DNA from: Massilia agri
GTDB lineage: Bacteria; Pseudomonadota; Gammaproteobacteria; Burkholderiales; Burkholderiaceae_D
Reading direction: 5' to 3'
DNA: 64,000 nt
NCBI RefSeq assembly: GCF_024753255.1
Contig: NZ_JANUHA010000009.1
Span: forward strand, 170,306 to 234,305
This document shows, piece after piece, positions 22,879-30,299 of this stretch. The position numbers and the translations under genes were made by a program. The notes beneath the pieces were generated by a model. It was given only the letters and a program-made list of their open reading frames with translations. It was not told where the DNA came from and did not search any database. How positions within the stretch are numbered: position 1 is the first letter of the stretch; each line of letters opens with the position of its first letter.

Positions 22879-24768
22879 ATGACCGATCTTGCCCGACTCA
22901 TGCCGCACACTTGCATCGCCTTTGCTCTCGCAGCCACGCTGGGCGGGATCGCGTCCCCGGCCGCCGCGCAGGAGGCAGCCCTCGAGACGGCAAGGACCCG
23001 CCCCGCGCAATGGACGGTCAGCGACGTCATGATCCCCATGCGCGACGGCGTGAAGTTGCGCACGAAAATCTTCGTGCCGGCCAATCCGAAGGCGGCGCTG
23101 CCCATCCTGTTCCTGCGCACGCCCTATGGCATCGACGATTCGGCCCAGGCGATCGAAAGCCGCTACAAGGAACTGGCCGAGGATGGCTACATCTTCGCCT
23201 TCCAGGACATCCGCGGCAAATTCGGATCGGAAGGCGACTTCGTGATGCTGCGTCCCGCGCGCAAGGCGGGCGACACCAGGAGTCTCGACGAAGGCACCGA
23301 TGCCTGGGACAGCATCGCGTGGATGCTGAAGAATGTCCCTGCGAATAACGGCCGGGTCGGCATGCTGGGCAACTCCTACCTGGGCTGGACGTCCGTCATG
23401 GCCTCGCTCGAACCCCACCCTGCCCTGAAGGCGATCGCGCCCATGGCCTCGCCCGCCGACATGTGGCTGGGCGACGACTTCTACCACAACGGCGCTTTCC
23501 GCCTGAGCTACGGCTTCGAGTACGCCTACATGATGGAGGCCGGCAAAGGCAACGCCCAGTTCGCCTTCGACCGCTACGACACCTACACCTGGTACCTCGG
23601 ACTCGGTTCGCTCGCCAACGTGAACCGCGACATCTTCCGGAACAGGATCGCGACCTGGAACGATTTCACGGCCCACCCGGACTACGACGCCTTCTGGCAG
23701 CGGCGCGCCTTCGCCATCGACACGGCGGAGCTCAAGGTGCCTACCTTGAACGTTGCCGGGTGGTGGGACCAGGAGGATTTCTACGGCCCGATGAAGATCT
23801 ACGAGACGCTCGAACAGCGCGACAAGCGCGGCCTGAACTACCTCGTGGTGGGGCCCTGGAAGCATGGCGGCGCGCGGGTCGGGCCGGGCGACGCGCTGGG
23901 CGCGATCGGGTTCGACAGCGCGACGGCAAAATACTATCGCGAGCGGATCGAGATCCCCTGGTTCGCCTACCACCTGAAGGGCCAGGGCAAGCCCGACCTG
24001 CCGGAGGCGCTGACCTTCGAAGCAGGCAGCAACCGGTGGCGGCGGTGGGACACCTGGCCCCCGAAGACCGGCGTCGAGCAGCGCAAGCTGTATTTCGGCG
24101 CAGGCCGCTCGCTGTCGTTCTCGGCGCCGAAGGGCGATGGCGAAGGTTTCGACAGTTATGTGTCCGACCCGGCCCATCCGGTACCCTATCGGCACCGCCC
24201 GATCCAGGCCACCTATTTCCCCGGCGGCTCGGCCTGGTCGACCTGGCTGGTCGAGGACCAGCGCTTCGTCGACGGCCGTCCGGACGTGCTCACATGGGAA
24301 AGCGCGCCGCTGGAGGCCGACCTCACCATCGCCGGCAAGGTCACGGCGAAGCTGTTCGCCTCGACCACCGGCAGCGACGCCGACTGGATCGTCAAGCTGA
24401 TCGACGTCTATCCCGAACACGTGTCAGGCAACTGGCCGATGTCGGGCTACCAGCTGATGGTCTCCAGCGAAGTCTTCCGCGGGCGCTACCGCCAGGGCTT
24501 CGAGCAGCCCGCGGCGATTCAAGCCGGCGCCGTGCTGCCCTACCCGTTCAGCCTGCACACGCAGAACTACACCTTCCGCAAGGGCCACCGCCTGATGGTG
24601 CAGGTGCAGAGCAGCTGGTTCCCGCTCATCGACCGCAATCCGCAGACCTTCGTACCCAACATCTTCTCGGCGAAAGACAGCGACTTCCGGCCGGCGACGC
24701 ACCGCATCTACCGGTCAGCAAGGTATCCGTCGCATGTCACGATCCCGGTGGTGACGCCCATGCAATGA
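22879..24768 (+). CDS. Secreted CocE/NonD family alpha/beta hydrolase (X-Pro dipeptidyl-peptidase S15 type)
   Basis: 629 residues from ATG 22879, with GGAG six bases upstream. A signal peptide (about 1-33) ends PAAAQ. The S15 hydrolase domain shows VMIPMRDGVKLRTKIF, LRTPYG, FQDIRGKFGSEG, and the nucleophile motif GMLGNSYLGW (GxSYxG) near residue 175; WWDQEDFYGP and GPWKHGG supply the Asp and His regions. A C-terminal jelly-roll domain (about 400-620) carries LMVQVQSSWFPLIDRNPQ, characteristic of CocE and cephalosporin-acid esterases. It should be an exported esterase or peptidase; the substrate cannot be told. It converges with the sigma-factor gene (24 bases between stops). Confidence 0.92.
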   Translation: MTDLARLMPHTCIAFALAATLGGIASPAAAQEAALETARTRPAQWTVSDVMIPMRDGVKLRTKIFVPANPKAALPILFLRTPYGIDDSAQAIESRYKELAEDGYIFAFQDIRGKFGSEGDFVMLRPARKAGDTRSLDEGTDAWDSIAWMLKNVPANNGRVGMLGNSYLGWTSVMASLEPHPALKAIAPMASPADMWLGDDFYHNGAFRLSYGFEYAYMMEAGKGNAQFAFDRYDTYTWYLGLGSLANVNRDIFRNRIATWNDFTAHPDYDAFWQRRAFAIDTAELKVPTLNVAGWWDQEDFYGPMKIYETLEQRDKRGLNYLVVGPWKHGGARVGPGDALGAIGFDSATAKYYRERIEIPWFAYHLKGQGKPDLPEALTFEAGSNRWRRWDTWPPKTGVEQRKLYFGAGRSLSFSAPKGDGEGFDSYVSDPAHPVPYRHRPIQATYFPGGSAWSTWLVEDQRFVDGRPDVLTWESAPLEADLTIAGKVTAKLFASTTGSDADWIVKLIDVYPEHVSGNWPMSGYQLMVSSEVFRGRYRQGFEQPAAIQAGAVLPYPFSLHTQNYTFRKGHRLMVQVQSSWFPLIDRNPQTFVPNIFSAKDSDFRPATHRIYRSARYPSHVTIPVVTPMQ

Positions 24769-24792
24769 AACGCGCACAGCCCGGGCTGTCGG

Positions 24793-25485
24793 CTAGGCAC
24801 ACGCGGCAACGCAATACATTGCATCGTTCGCGCAGGGACCGCGGCCGGCGAGCATGCCTGGTGATTCACGCACCATCATCGGCTGCTCGTCAAGCAGCAG
24901 CGTGACCAGGGCCGGCACGTCCAGGCCGTTGATCGCCGCCTGGAAGCGGCGCACCAGTTCGCGGCACAGCCTTTCCTCGCGCGCGGTGTCTTCCCTTTCC
25001 TCCCGCAGCCGCCGGCGCGCGCGGGCAAGGTGCTGGCGCGCGTTCGCCGCCCCGGTCCCGAGCACGGCGGCGATGTCCGCGTGGCTGCAATCGAACACTT
25101 CGTGCAGCACCAGCGCCAGGCGTTCGGACGGCGTCAGGCGGGCCAGCAGGCGTGCAAACGCTTCCCCGGCGTCGGCCTCCCGCAGCAAGCCTTCTTCCGG
25201 CAGGGCCGGCGCGGTGTCAAGCTGGAGTTCGCGGGCGAGCTGCGCCGCCAGCGCCTCGCGCGCGCGCCTGCGCAGCAGGTCGATCGAGCGTCGCTGCACG
25301 ACCGTGGTCAGCCATGCCGCCGGCGTCATCAACGCCTTGCGCTCGGCACGCTGCCACTTCAGGAAGCAGTCCTGCACGATGTCCTCGGCCTCCGCCTCGC
25401 TGCCGACGATGCGGCGGCTGATGGCTGTCAGGCGTGGGCGCAGCTGTTCGAACAGCGCGCCGTCCGGGTCGGCGGTCGATGGCAT
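24793..25485 (-). CDS. ECF sigma factor, SigJ/ECF41-like with shortened C-terminal domain
   Basis: 230 residues from ATG 25485, with GAGGAG seven bases upstream. Region 2 is LFEQLRPRLTAISRRIVGSEAEAEDIVQDCFLKWQ in outline (about 10-45), with AAWLTTVVQRRSIDLLRRR, and region 4 is LTPSERLALVLHEVFDCSHADIAAVLG ... ARQHLARARRRL (about 120-170). After region 4 it continues with LVRRFQAAINGLDVPALVTLLL, the start of the SnoaL-like domain of ECF41/SigJ factors, but ends about 40 residues later without a recognisable DGGGK motif; full-length relatives run to about 290. Its own promoter region carries an ECF41-type TGTCACA-N16-CGTC site, suggesting autoregulation. Confidence 0.85.
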   Translation of the reverse strand: MPSTADPDGALFEQLRPRLTAISRRIVGSEAEAEDIVQDCFLKWQRAERKALMTPAAWLTTVVQRRSIDLLRRRAREALAAQLARELQLDTAPALPEEGLLREADAGEAFARLLARLTPSERLALVLHEVFDCSHADIAAVLGTGAANARQHLARARRRLREEREDTAREERLCRELVRRFQAAINGLDVPALVTLLLDEQPMMVRESPGMLAGRGPCANDAMYCVAACA

Positions 25486-25518
25486 CACGGGTCTCCTCAT
25501 GCGGTGGTGGTGCCACTT

Positions 25519-25545
25519 GACGCTCGGCGGCGGCCGGATGTGACA
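25519..25545 (-). promoter_or_regulatory. ECF41-type promoter of the sigma-factor gene
   Basis: Read on the minus strand, TGTCACA (25545-25539) is followed after exactly 16 bases by CGTC (25522-25519), 33 bases before the sigma gene's start codon. This equals the -35/-10 pattern reported for ECF41 sigma factors, as I recall it. It mirrors the plus-strand site at 25569-25595 across an A6T6 tract (25553-25564). Confidence 0.72.
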
Positions 25546-25568
25546 GGTCCGGAAAAAATTTTTTCTCG

Positions 25569-25595
25569 CGTCACATCCGGGAGGCGGCATGCGTC
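25569..25595 (+). promoter_or_regulatory. ECF41-type promoter of the stand-alone clpP
   Basis: CGTCACA (25569-25575), a 16-base spacer and CGTC (25592-25595) lie 51 bases before the clpP start codon. It differs from the minus-strand copy by one base in the -35 element and keeps the spacer length and the TCCGG that begins the spacer. Confidence 0.66.
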
Positions 25596-25646
25596 AAGCG
25601 GGCAGGAATCGCTTCCGTGGTTCCACTCTAGCGCGAAAGGACGGAC

Positions 25647-26267
25647 ATGACAGCACATTCTTCCCTGGGCCTGGTGCCCACCGTGATCGAACAGACGGGC
25701 CGCGGCGAGCGCGCCTTCGACATCTACTCGCGCCTGCTGAAGGAACGCGTGATCTTCCTGGTCGGCGAAGTGACGGAGCAGTCGGCCAACCTGATCGTCG
25801 CCCAGCTGCTCTTCCTCGAGTCCGAAAATCCCGAGAAGGACATCGCCCTCTACATCAATTCGCCCGGCGGCTCGGTCTACGCCGGCATGGCGGTCTACGA
25901 CACCATGCAGTTCGTCAAGCCGGACGTCTCCACCCTGTGCACGGGCTTCGCGGCCAGCATGGGCTCCTTCCTGCTGGCCGCTGGCGCAATCGGCAAGCGC
26001 TATGCCCTGCCGAACGCTCGCATCATGATCCACCAGCCCCACGGCGGCTCGCAGGGCGTGGCCAGCGACATCGAGATCCAGGCGCGCGAGGTCCTGTACC
26101 AGCGGCATCGCCTGAACACGATCCTGGCCGAGCGCACCGGCCAGGCGCTTTCCCGGATCGAGAAGGATTCGGATCGCGACAATTACATGTCGGCCGCCCA
26201 GGCCACGGAATACGGGCTGATCGACCGTGTGCTGGCCGAGCGCGAGGCTGGCTGGGCGGCGCCCTAG
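25647..26267 (+). CDS. ATP-dependent Clp protease proteolytic subunit (ClpP), stand-alone copy
   Basis: 206 residues, normal ClpP length. Family motifs: [44 protein letters not shown], the catalytic Ser in [11 protein letters not shown], the catalytic His in IMIHQPHGG, and the Asp in [11 protein letters not shown]. It should form the 14-mer proteolytic chamber with ClpX or ClpA. It is not followed by clpX or preceded by tig, so it is probably a second, conditionally expressed copy. Its promoter matches the site of the divergent ECF sigma gene. The stop codon overlaps that of the convergent LysR gene by four bases. Confidence 0.94.
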   Translation: MTAHSSLGLVPTVIEQTGRGERAFDIYSRLLKERVIFLVGEVTEQSANLIVAQLLFLESENPEKDIALYINSPGGSVYAGMAVYDTMQFVKPDVSTLCTGFAASMGSFLLAAGAIGKRYALPNARIMIHQPHGGSQGVASDIEIQAREVLYQRHRLNTILAERTGQALSRIEKDSDRDNYMSAAQATEYGLIDRVLAEREAGWAAP

Positions 26268-27178
26268 CGGAACCCGGCGGCAATCCGATCGACGGCCTCG
26301 CGCAGCCAGCGCTGCGACGGTTTTTCGTCATTGCGCCGGTGCCAGATCTGATGGAAGGCGACCTCCGGCAAGGGTACCGGCGGCGGGAACATGATCAACT
26401 CGGCCGCCTGCGCGGAGTACAGGGCGACGCGCCGCAACAGCGTCGCCGCCATGTCCGCTTCGCGCAGCAGCGCGGGAACCGCGAACATGTGCGGCATCGT
26501 CACCTGGACGCGCCGCTGCAGGCCGTGGTCGGCGAGCGCCTGGTCGACGACGCCGTAGCGGCTCCCCTCCGGAGAGACAAGAACGTGGCGCATCGCCAGG
26601 TAGGCGTCCAGGTCGAGTTTGCGGCGCGCCTGCACGGCGTCCCTGCGCACCAGCGTCACGAATTCGTCACGCAGGATCGGGCGGCTCAGGATGCGACTCT
26701 CCTGCACAGTCGGCGCAACCCCGATCGCGAGGTCGATCTTGCCGGCATCGAGCAGTTCCACGGCTTCATCGCGTCCGGAGAACGCGCGTACATCCACGCC
26801 CACGCCCGGCGCCTCGCGCGCCACCACGCCCAGCAGCGACGGCAAGAGGATGAATGCCGGATAGTCGGACAGGCCGAGTCCGAAACGCAGCACTGCCGTG
26901 CCGGGATCGAAGCGCTCCGGCGGCGCGAACACCGACTCGAACTCGCGCAGGGCACGCGCAACCGGTTCCGCCATCTCGTAGGCGCGTGGCGTCGGCAGCA
27001 AGCCGGCGGCGCTGCGCTGGAACAGCCTGTCTCCGAACAGCGTCCGCAGGCGTGCCAGGGCCGCGCTCATGGCCGGCTGGCTGACGTTCATGCGGACAGC
27101 GGCGCGCGTCACGTTGCGCTCCTGCATGAGCGCGTCGAAAGCCGCCAACAGGTTCAGGTCCACGCCATAAAAATCCAT
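26264..27178 (-). CDS. LysR family transcriptional regulator
   Basis: 304 residues. The N-terminal helix-turn-helix reads [44 protein letters not shown] in outline (residues 7-50), followed by the NodD/SyrM-like [14 protein letters not shown] and the periplasmic-binding-protein-like effector domain (about 92-300; [29 protein letters not shown]). It is divergent from the SnoaL/oxidoreductase/SDR genes with a 106-bp gap and is the likely regulator of that operon. The effector is unknown. Confidence 0.92.
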   Translation of the reverse strand: MDFYGVDLNLLAAFDALMQERNVTRAAVRMNVSQPAMSAALARLRTLFGDRLFQRSAAGLLPTPRAYEMAEPVARALREFESVFAPPERFDPGTAVLRFGLGLSDYPAFILLPSLLGVVAREAPGVGVDVRAFSGRDEAVELLDAGKIDLAIGVAPTVQESRILSRPILRDEFVTLVRRDAVQARRKLDLDAYLAMRHVLVSPEGSRYGVVDQALADHGLQRRVQVTMPHMFAVPALLREADMAATLLRRVALYSAQAAELIMFPPPVPLPEVAFHQIWHRRNDEKPSQRWLREAVDRIAAGFR

Positions 27179-27284
27179 GATTCGTATATTGGTGTATCAG
27201 CTCTATTTGTTGGATAGATTTTACCGCGTCTCCATAATCCTCTCCAGGCGCCGACCTCCGGCGCTATTCGAGAAAGGACAGGAG

Positions 27285-27731
27285 ATGATTTCGAATGCGG
27301 TGACCCAGGATGACAGCCGCCTGGCCAGGGAGCGCCATGCGGTGCAGCGCCTGTACGACGCCTTCAGCCTGCACGACCCCGACCTGATCGACGAGGCCGT
27401 CACACCGGACTGGGACGACATTCCACTGGCGCCGGGCCAGGCGCCCGGCCCGGCCGGCATGAAGCCGATCATCCGCAGCGTCATCGCCGCGTTCCCCGAC
27501 GTCCGGATCGTCGTCCATGACATGGTCCAGGCGCCCGGCAGGATCGCCGTGCGCGGCGAGATCACCGGCACCCACGAGGGCGAGCTGTTCGGCATCGCGC
27601 CGACCGGCAAGGCGGTGCGCTTCCGCATCCATGAATTCCACGCGCTCGACGGCGGGCGCATCACCACGACCTGGCACATGGAGGACTGGTACGGCCTGTT
27701 CCTCCAGCTCGGCCGGTTTCCGGCAATCTGA
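27285..27731 (+). CDS. SnoaL-like polyketide cyclase / ester cyclase family protein
   Basis: 148 residues from ATG 27285, preceded by AGGACAGGAG. The NTF2-like SnoaL pattern is seen as VQRLYDAFSLHDPDLIDEAVTPDW, AAFPDVRIVVHDMV, GRIAVRGEITGTHEGELFGIAPTGKAVRFR and a closing EDWYGLFLQLG. Such proteins act as cyclases, isomerases or hydrolases on small cyclic substrates, or have no known reaction. It is the first gene of a three-gene operon (18 bases before the oxidoreductase) divergent from a LysR gene. Confidence 0.85.
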   Translation: MISNAVTQDDSRLARERHAVQRLYDAFSLHDPDLIDEAVTPDWDDIPLAPGQAPGPAGMKPIIRSVIAAFPDVRIVVHDMVQAPGRIAVRGEITGTHEGELFGIAPTGKAVRFRIHEFHALDGGRITTTWHMEDWYGLFLQLGRFPAI

Positions 27732-27749
27732 TTTCACGAGGAGCCCTCC

Positions 27750-28670
27750 ATGCAAGCAGCTTTGATTCGACATTTCGGCGCCGATGCCGCCGTGCAGATC
27801 GCATCCCTCCCCCCGCTCGTTCCTGCCGAGGGCGAGGTCCTCGTGCGCATCGAGGCGGCCGGGGTCAATCCGCTGGACATCAAGATGATCGGCGGCCACA
27901 TGCAGGCGGTCTTCCCGGCCCGGCTTCCCTACATTCCCGGCACCGACTTCGCCGGCAGGGTGGAGGCGACGGGACCGGGTGAGCATGGCGTCAAGGTGGG
28001 CCAGCGCGTCGTGGGGCGCCGGGACCCGGTCGACGGCGGGGCATTCGCCGAATACGTGCTGGCGCCAGCCGACGCACTGGTCGCCATTCCCGACGCGATG
28101 AGCTTCGAACAGGCCGCGGCCCTGCCGACCGGATTCGGCACGGCGCGCCAGGCGCTGTTCGATACGGGCCGCCTCCAGCGCGGCCAGCGCGTGCTGGTGC
28201 ACGCCGGCGCCGGAGGTGTAGGCAGCTTCGCGGTCCAGCTGGCCAAGGACGCCGGCGCGCACGTGACGGCGACCGCCTCGGCCCGCAACCTCGCGCTGTT
28301 GCGCGACCTCGGCGCCGACGAGGCCATCGATTACGTCAACGACGACTTCACGCGCCTGCCGGCCTTCGACCTCGTGCTCGACACGGTCGGTGGCGACACC
28401 GCCATGCGTTCCTGGGATGTGCTGCGCGAAGGCGGGATGGTGGCGACCCTGGTCGACTTCGCCATCTCCGCGCCTCCCGGCCGCCACGGCGCCTTCGTGT
28501 TCTTCGCCCAGGCGACGGCCGCGCTGCGCGAGGCGGTCGAGCTGTTCGGCAAGGGCGAGCTCGCCATCCTCATCGATTCGCTCCACCCGCTCGATCAGGC
28601 CGGCAAGGCGCTCGACAAGGTCGCCTCCGGCCATGCGCGCGGCAAGGTCGTCATCCGGACCGCACGCTGA
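27750..28670 (+). CDS. NAD(P)-dependent quinone oxidoreductase-like protein (MDR superfamily)
   Basis: 306 residues of the zinc-independent medium-chain dehydrogenase/quinone oxidoreductase type. The GroES-like domain has IEAAGVNPLDIKM and PYIPGTDFAGRVEATG. The Rossmann loop is VLVHAGAGGVGSFAVQLAK near residue 150. No zinc-binding Cys/His set is present. The C-terminus runs LDQAGKALDKVASGHARGKVVIR, typical of the quinone reductase subgroup. It probably reduces quinones or alpha,beta-unsaturated carbonyls with NADPH. AGGAGCCC precedes the ATG. Second gene of the LysR-divergent operon. Confidence 0.9.
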   Translation: MQAALIRHFGADAAVQIASLPPLVPAEGEVLVRIEAAGVNPLDIKMIGGHMQAVFPARLPYIPGTDFAGRVEATGPGEHGVKVGQRVVGRRDPVDGGAFAEYVLAPADALVAIPDAMSFEQAAALPTGFGTARQALFDTGRLQRGQRVLVHAGAGGVGSFAVQLAKDAGAHVTATASARNLALLRDLGADEAIDYVNDDFTRLPAFDLVLDTVGGDTAMRSWDVLREGGMVATLVDFAISAPPGRHGAFVFFAQATAALREAVELFGKGELAILIDSLHPLDQAGKALDKVASGHARGKVVIRTAR

Positions 28671-28683
28671 GGGAGGCCAGACA

Positions 28684-29430
28684 ATGAACATGCACACCCA
28701 CACCGGCAGGACCGCCATCGTCACGGGCGGTTCGCGCGGCATCGGCCGTGAAATCGCCCTTCGCCTGGCCGCCCAGGGATGCGATGTCGTGGTCAACTAT
28801 CACGGACGCGAAGACCTGGCCGAGGCTGTCGTGCGCGCGGTCGAAGCCCGTGGCCGCAGGGCCATCGCCGTGCGCGGCGACGTGGCCGACGAGGCCGAGG
28901 CGGAAGCGCTGTTCCGTGCGGCGCTGGATGCCTTCGGCAGGATCGATGTCGTCGTCAGCAACGCCGGCATCATGAAGAACGTCCCGATCGCGGACGGCGC
29001 TCTGGCCGACTTCGACGCCATCATGCGCACCAATGCCCGCGGCGCCTTCATCGTCCTGTCCAAGGCCGGCAACCATCTCGGAGAGGGCGGGCGCATCATC
29101 GCCCTGTCGTCCAGCGTGATCGCCAGGTCCACGCCGGGCTACGGCCCCTACATCGCGTCCAAGGCAGCGGTCGAGGGACTGGTCCGCGTCATGGCGAACG
29201 AGTTGCGCGGCCGCGGCATCTGCGTGAATGCGGTCGCGCCGGGGCCGGTCGGAACCGAGCTGTTCCTGGAAGGGAAAAGCGCGGAGCAGATCGCCGCGCT
29301 GGCGAGGATGGCGCCGCTCGAGCGCCTCGGAACGCCTGCCGACATCGCCTCCATCGTCGCCTTCCTGGCCGGCCCCGAAGGCGCCTGGGTGAATGCGCAG
29401 GTGGTCCGCGTCAACGGTGGATTCGCCTGA
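28684..29430 (+). CDS. Short-chain dehydrogenase/reductase
   Basis: 248 residues from ATG 28684, with GGGAGG seven bases upstream and 13 bases after the oxidoreductase stop. Classical SDR: TAIVTGGSRGIGREIALRLA (TGxxxGIG), SNAGIMKN (NAG), ALSSSVIARSTPGYGPYIASKAA in outline (Ser and YxxxK), and VNAVAPGPVGTELF. NADP preference is suggested by the NYHGRED segment after beta-2. It likely works on the same pathway as the SnoaL and quinone-oxidoreductase neighbours; the substrate is unknown. Confidence 0.92.
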   Translation: MNMHTHTGRTAIVTGGSRGIGREIALRLAAQGCDVVVNYHGREDLAEAVVRAVEARGRRAIAVRGDVADEAEAEALFRAALDAFGRIDVVVSNAGIMKNVPIADGALADFDAIMRTNARGAFIVLSKAGNHLGEGGRIIALSSSVIARSTPGYGPYIASKAAVEGLVRVMANELRGRGICVNAVAPGPVGTELFLEGKSAEQIAALARMAPLERLGTPADIASIVAFLAGPEGAWVNAQVVRVNGGFA

Positions 29431-29438
29431 TTCCCGTC

Positions 29439-29528
29439 TTGATATCAGGCTCGGCAGGCCGCAGCCCGGCAGCGGGACGACATCGGTATCGGCCGCGTGG
29501 CGATTGCGGTCGGCATAGGCCAGGCGCC
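29439..29528 (-). pseudogene. Fragment of a gamma-glutamyltranspeptidase gene
   Basis: About 90 bp read on the minus strand as YADRNR-AADTD-VPLPG-GLPSLI, closely matching the corresponding part of the complete ggt 1.5 kb to the right (about 30988-31077). The match is about 88 percent by eye and begins and ends abruptly, with unrelated sequence on both sides. It is a relic of a duplication or recombination, not an expressed gene. The rest of the 203-bp gap up to udk holds no other gene. Confidence 0.8.
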
Positions 29529-29633
29529 TGGAGGCCCGAACGTCACGCAACTTCTGGCAAAACCCTTGCATTTTTGAAAAGCGCGATCGAGCCGGCCCTG
29601 TCGGTTCGGCCGCCGCTCCGGTATCATGCGGGG

Positions 29634-30275
29634 ATGAATCAGATTTCCAATTCCCCGTTTGTCATTGGCGTCGCCGGCGGTAGCGGCAGTGGCAAGTCAA
29701 CGGTGACCCAGCAGGTGCTGGCTTCCTTCGGCGCCGAGATGGTCTCGGTCGTGATGCAGGACGACTACTACCGCGACCAGTCCGACCTCAGCCCGGAAGT
29801 GCGCCGCAAGCAGAACTACGACCACCCGCAGGCCTTCGACTGGCCGCTGCTGGTCGAGCACGTCCGCGCCCTGCGCAATGGCGAGACGATCGCCATGCCG
29901 GTCTACGATTTCACGATCGACAACCGCTCCGACAAGACGATCGCCGTCAAACCGGCGCCGGTCATCGTCATCGAAGGCCTGTTCGCCCTGTATGACGCGG
30001 ACCTGCGCAAGATGATGTCGCTGAAGATCTTCGTCGACACCGCCCCCGACGTGCGCTTCATCCGCCGCATGCAGCGGGATATCGCCGAACGCGGGCGCAC
30101 GACGGAAAGCATCGTCAACCAGTACCTGGAAACGGTGCGTCCGATGCACAAGCAGTTCATCGAGCCGACCAAGCGCCACGCCGACGTCATCCTGCCGCAC
30201 GGCGCGAATGGCCCGGCGGTCGATGTCATCACCACCAAGGTCGCGAGCGTGATCGGCCAGCTCAAGCGCTCCTGA
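29634..30275 (+). CDS. udk: Uridine kinase
   Basis: 213 residues. Phosphorylates uridine and cytidine with ATP or GTP in pyrimidine salvage. P-loop GVAGGSGSGKST at residues 13-24; DDYYRD (catalytic Asp region), NYDHPQAFDWPLL, PVYDFTIDNRSD, VIVIEGLFALYD and RRMQRDIAERGRTTES are diagnostic. A TATCAT -10-like hexamer sits only seven bases before the ATG, so a very short or leaderless transcript is possible; GCGGGG provides a weak ribosome-binding site. A small GGGGG/CCCCC hairpin lies in the 24-bp gap to the convergent ggt. Confidence 0.95.
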   Translation: MNQISNSPFVIGVAGGSGSGKSTVTQQVLASFGAEMVSVVMQDDYYRDQSDLSPEVRRKQNYDHPQAFDWPLLVEHVRALRNGETIAMPVYDFTIDNRSDKTIAVKPAPVIVIEGLFALYDADLRKMMSLKIFVDTAPDVRFIRRMQRDIAERGRTTESIVNQYLETVRPMHKQFIEPTKRHADVILPHGANGPAVDVITTKVASVIGQLKRS

Positions 30276-30299
30276 ACCGGCCACTTCCCAACGGGGGCT

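Noticed and set aside
27179..27284. Specific LysR operator in the divergent gap
   Set aside because: Several T-N11-A-like matches exist but none is clearly symmetric or repeated, so no site is claimed.
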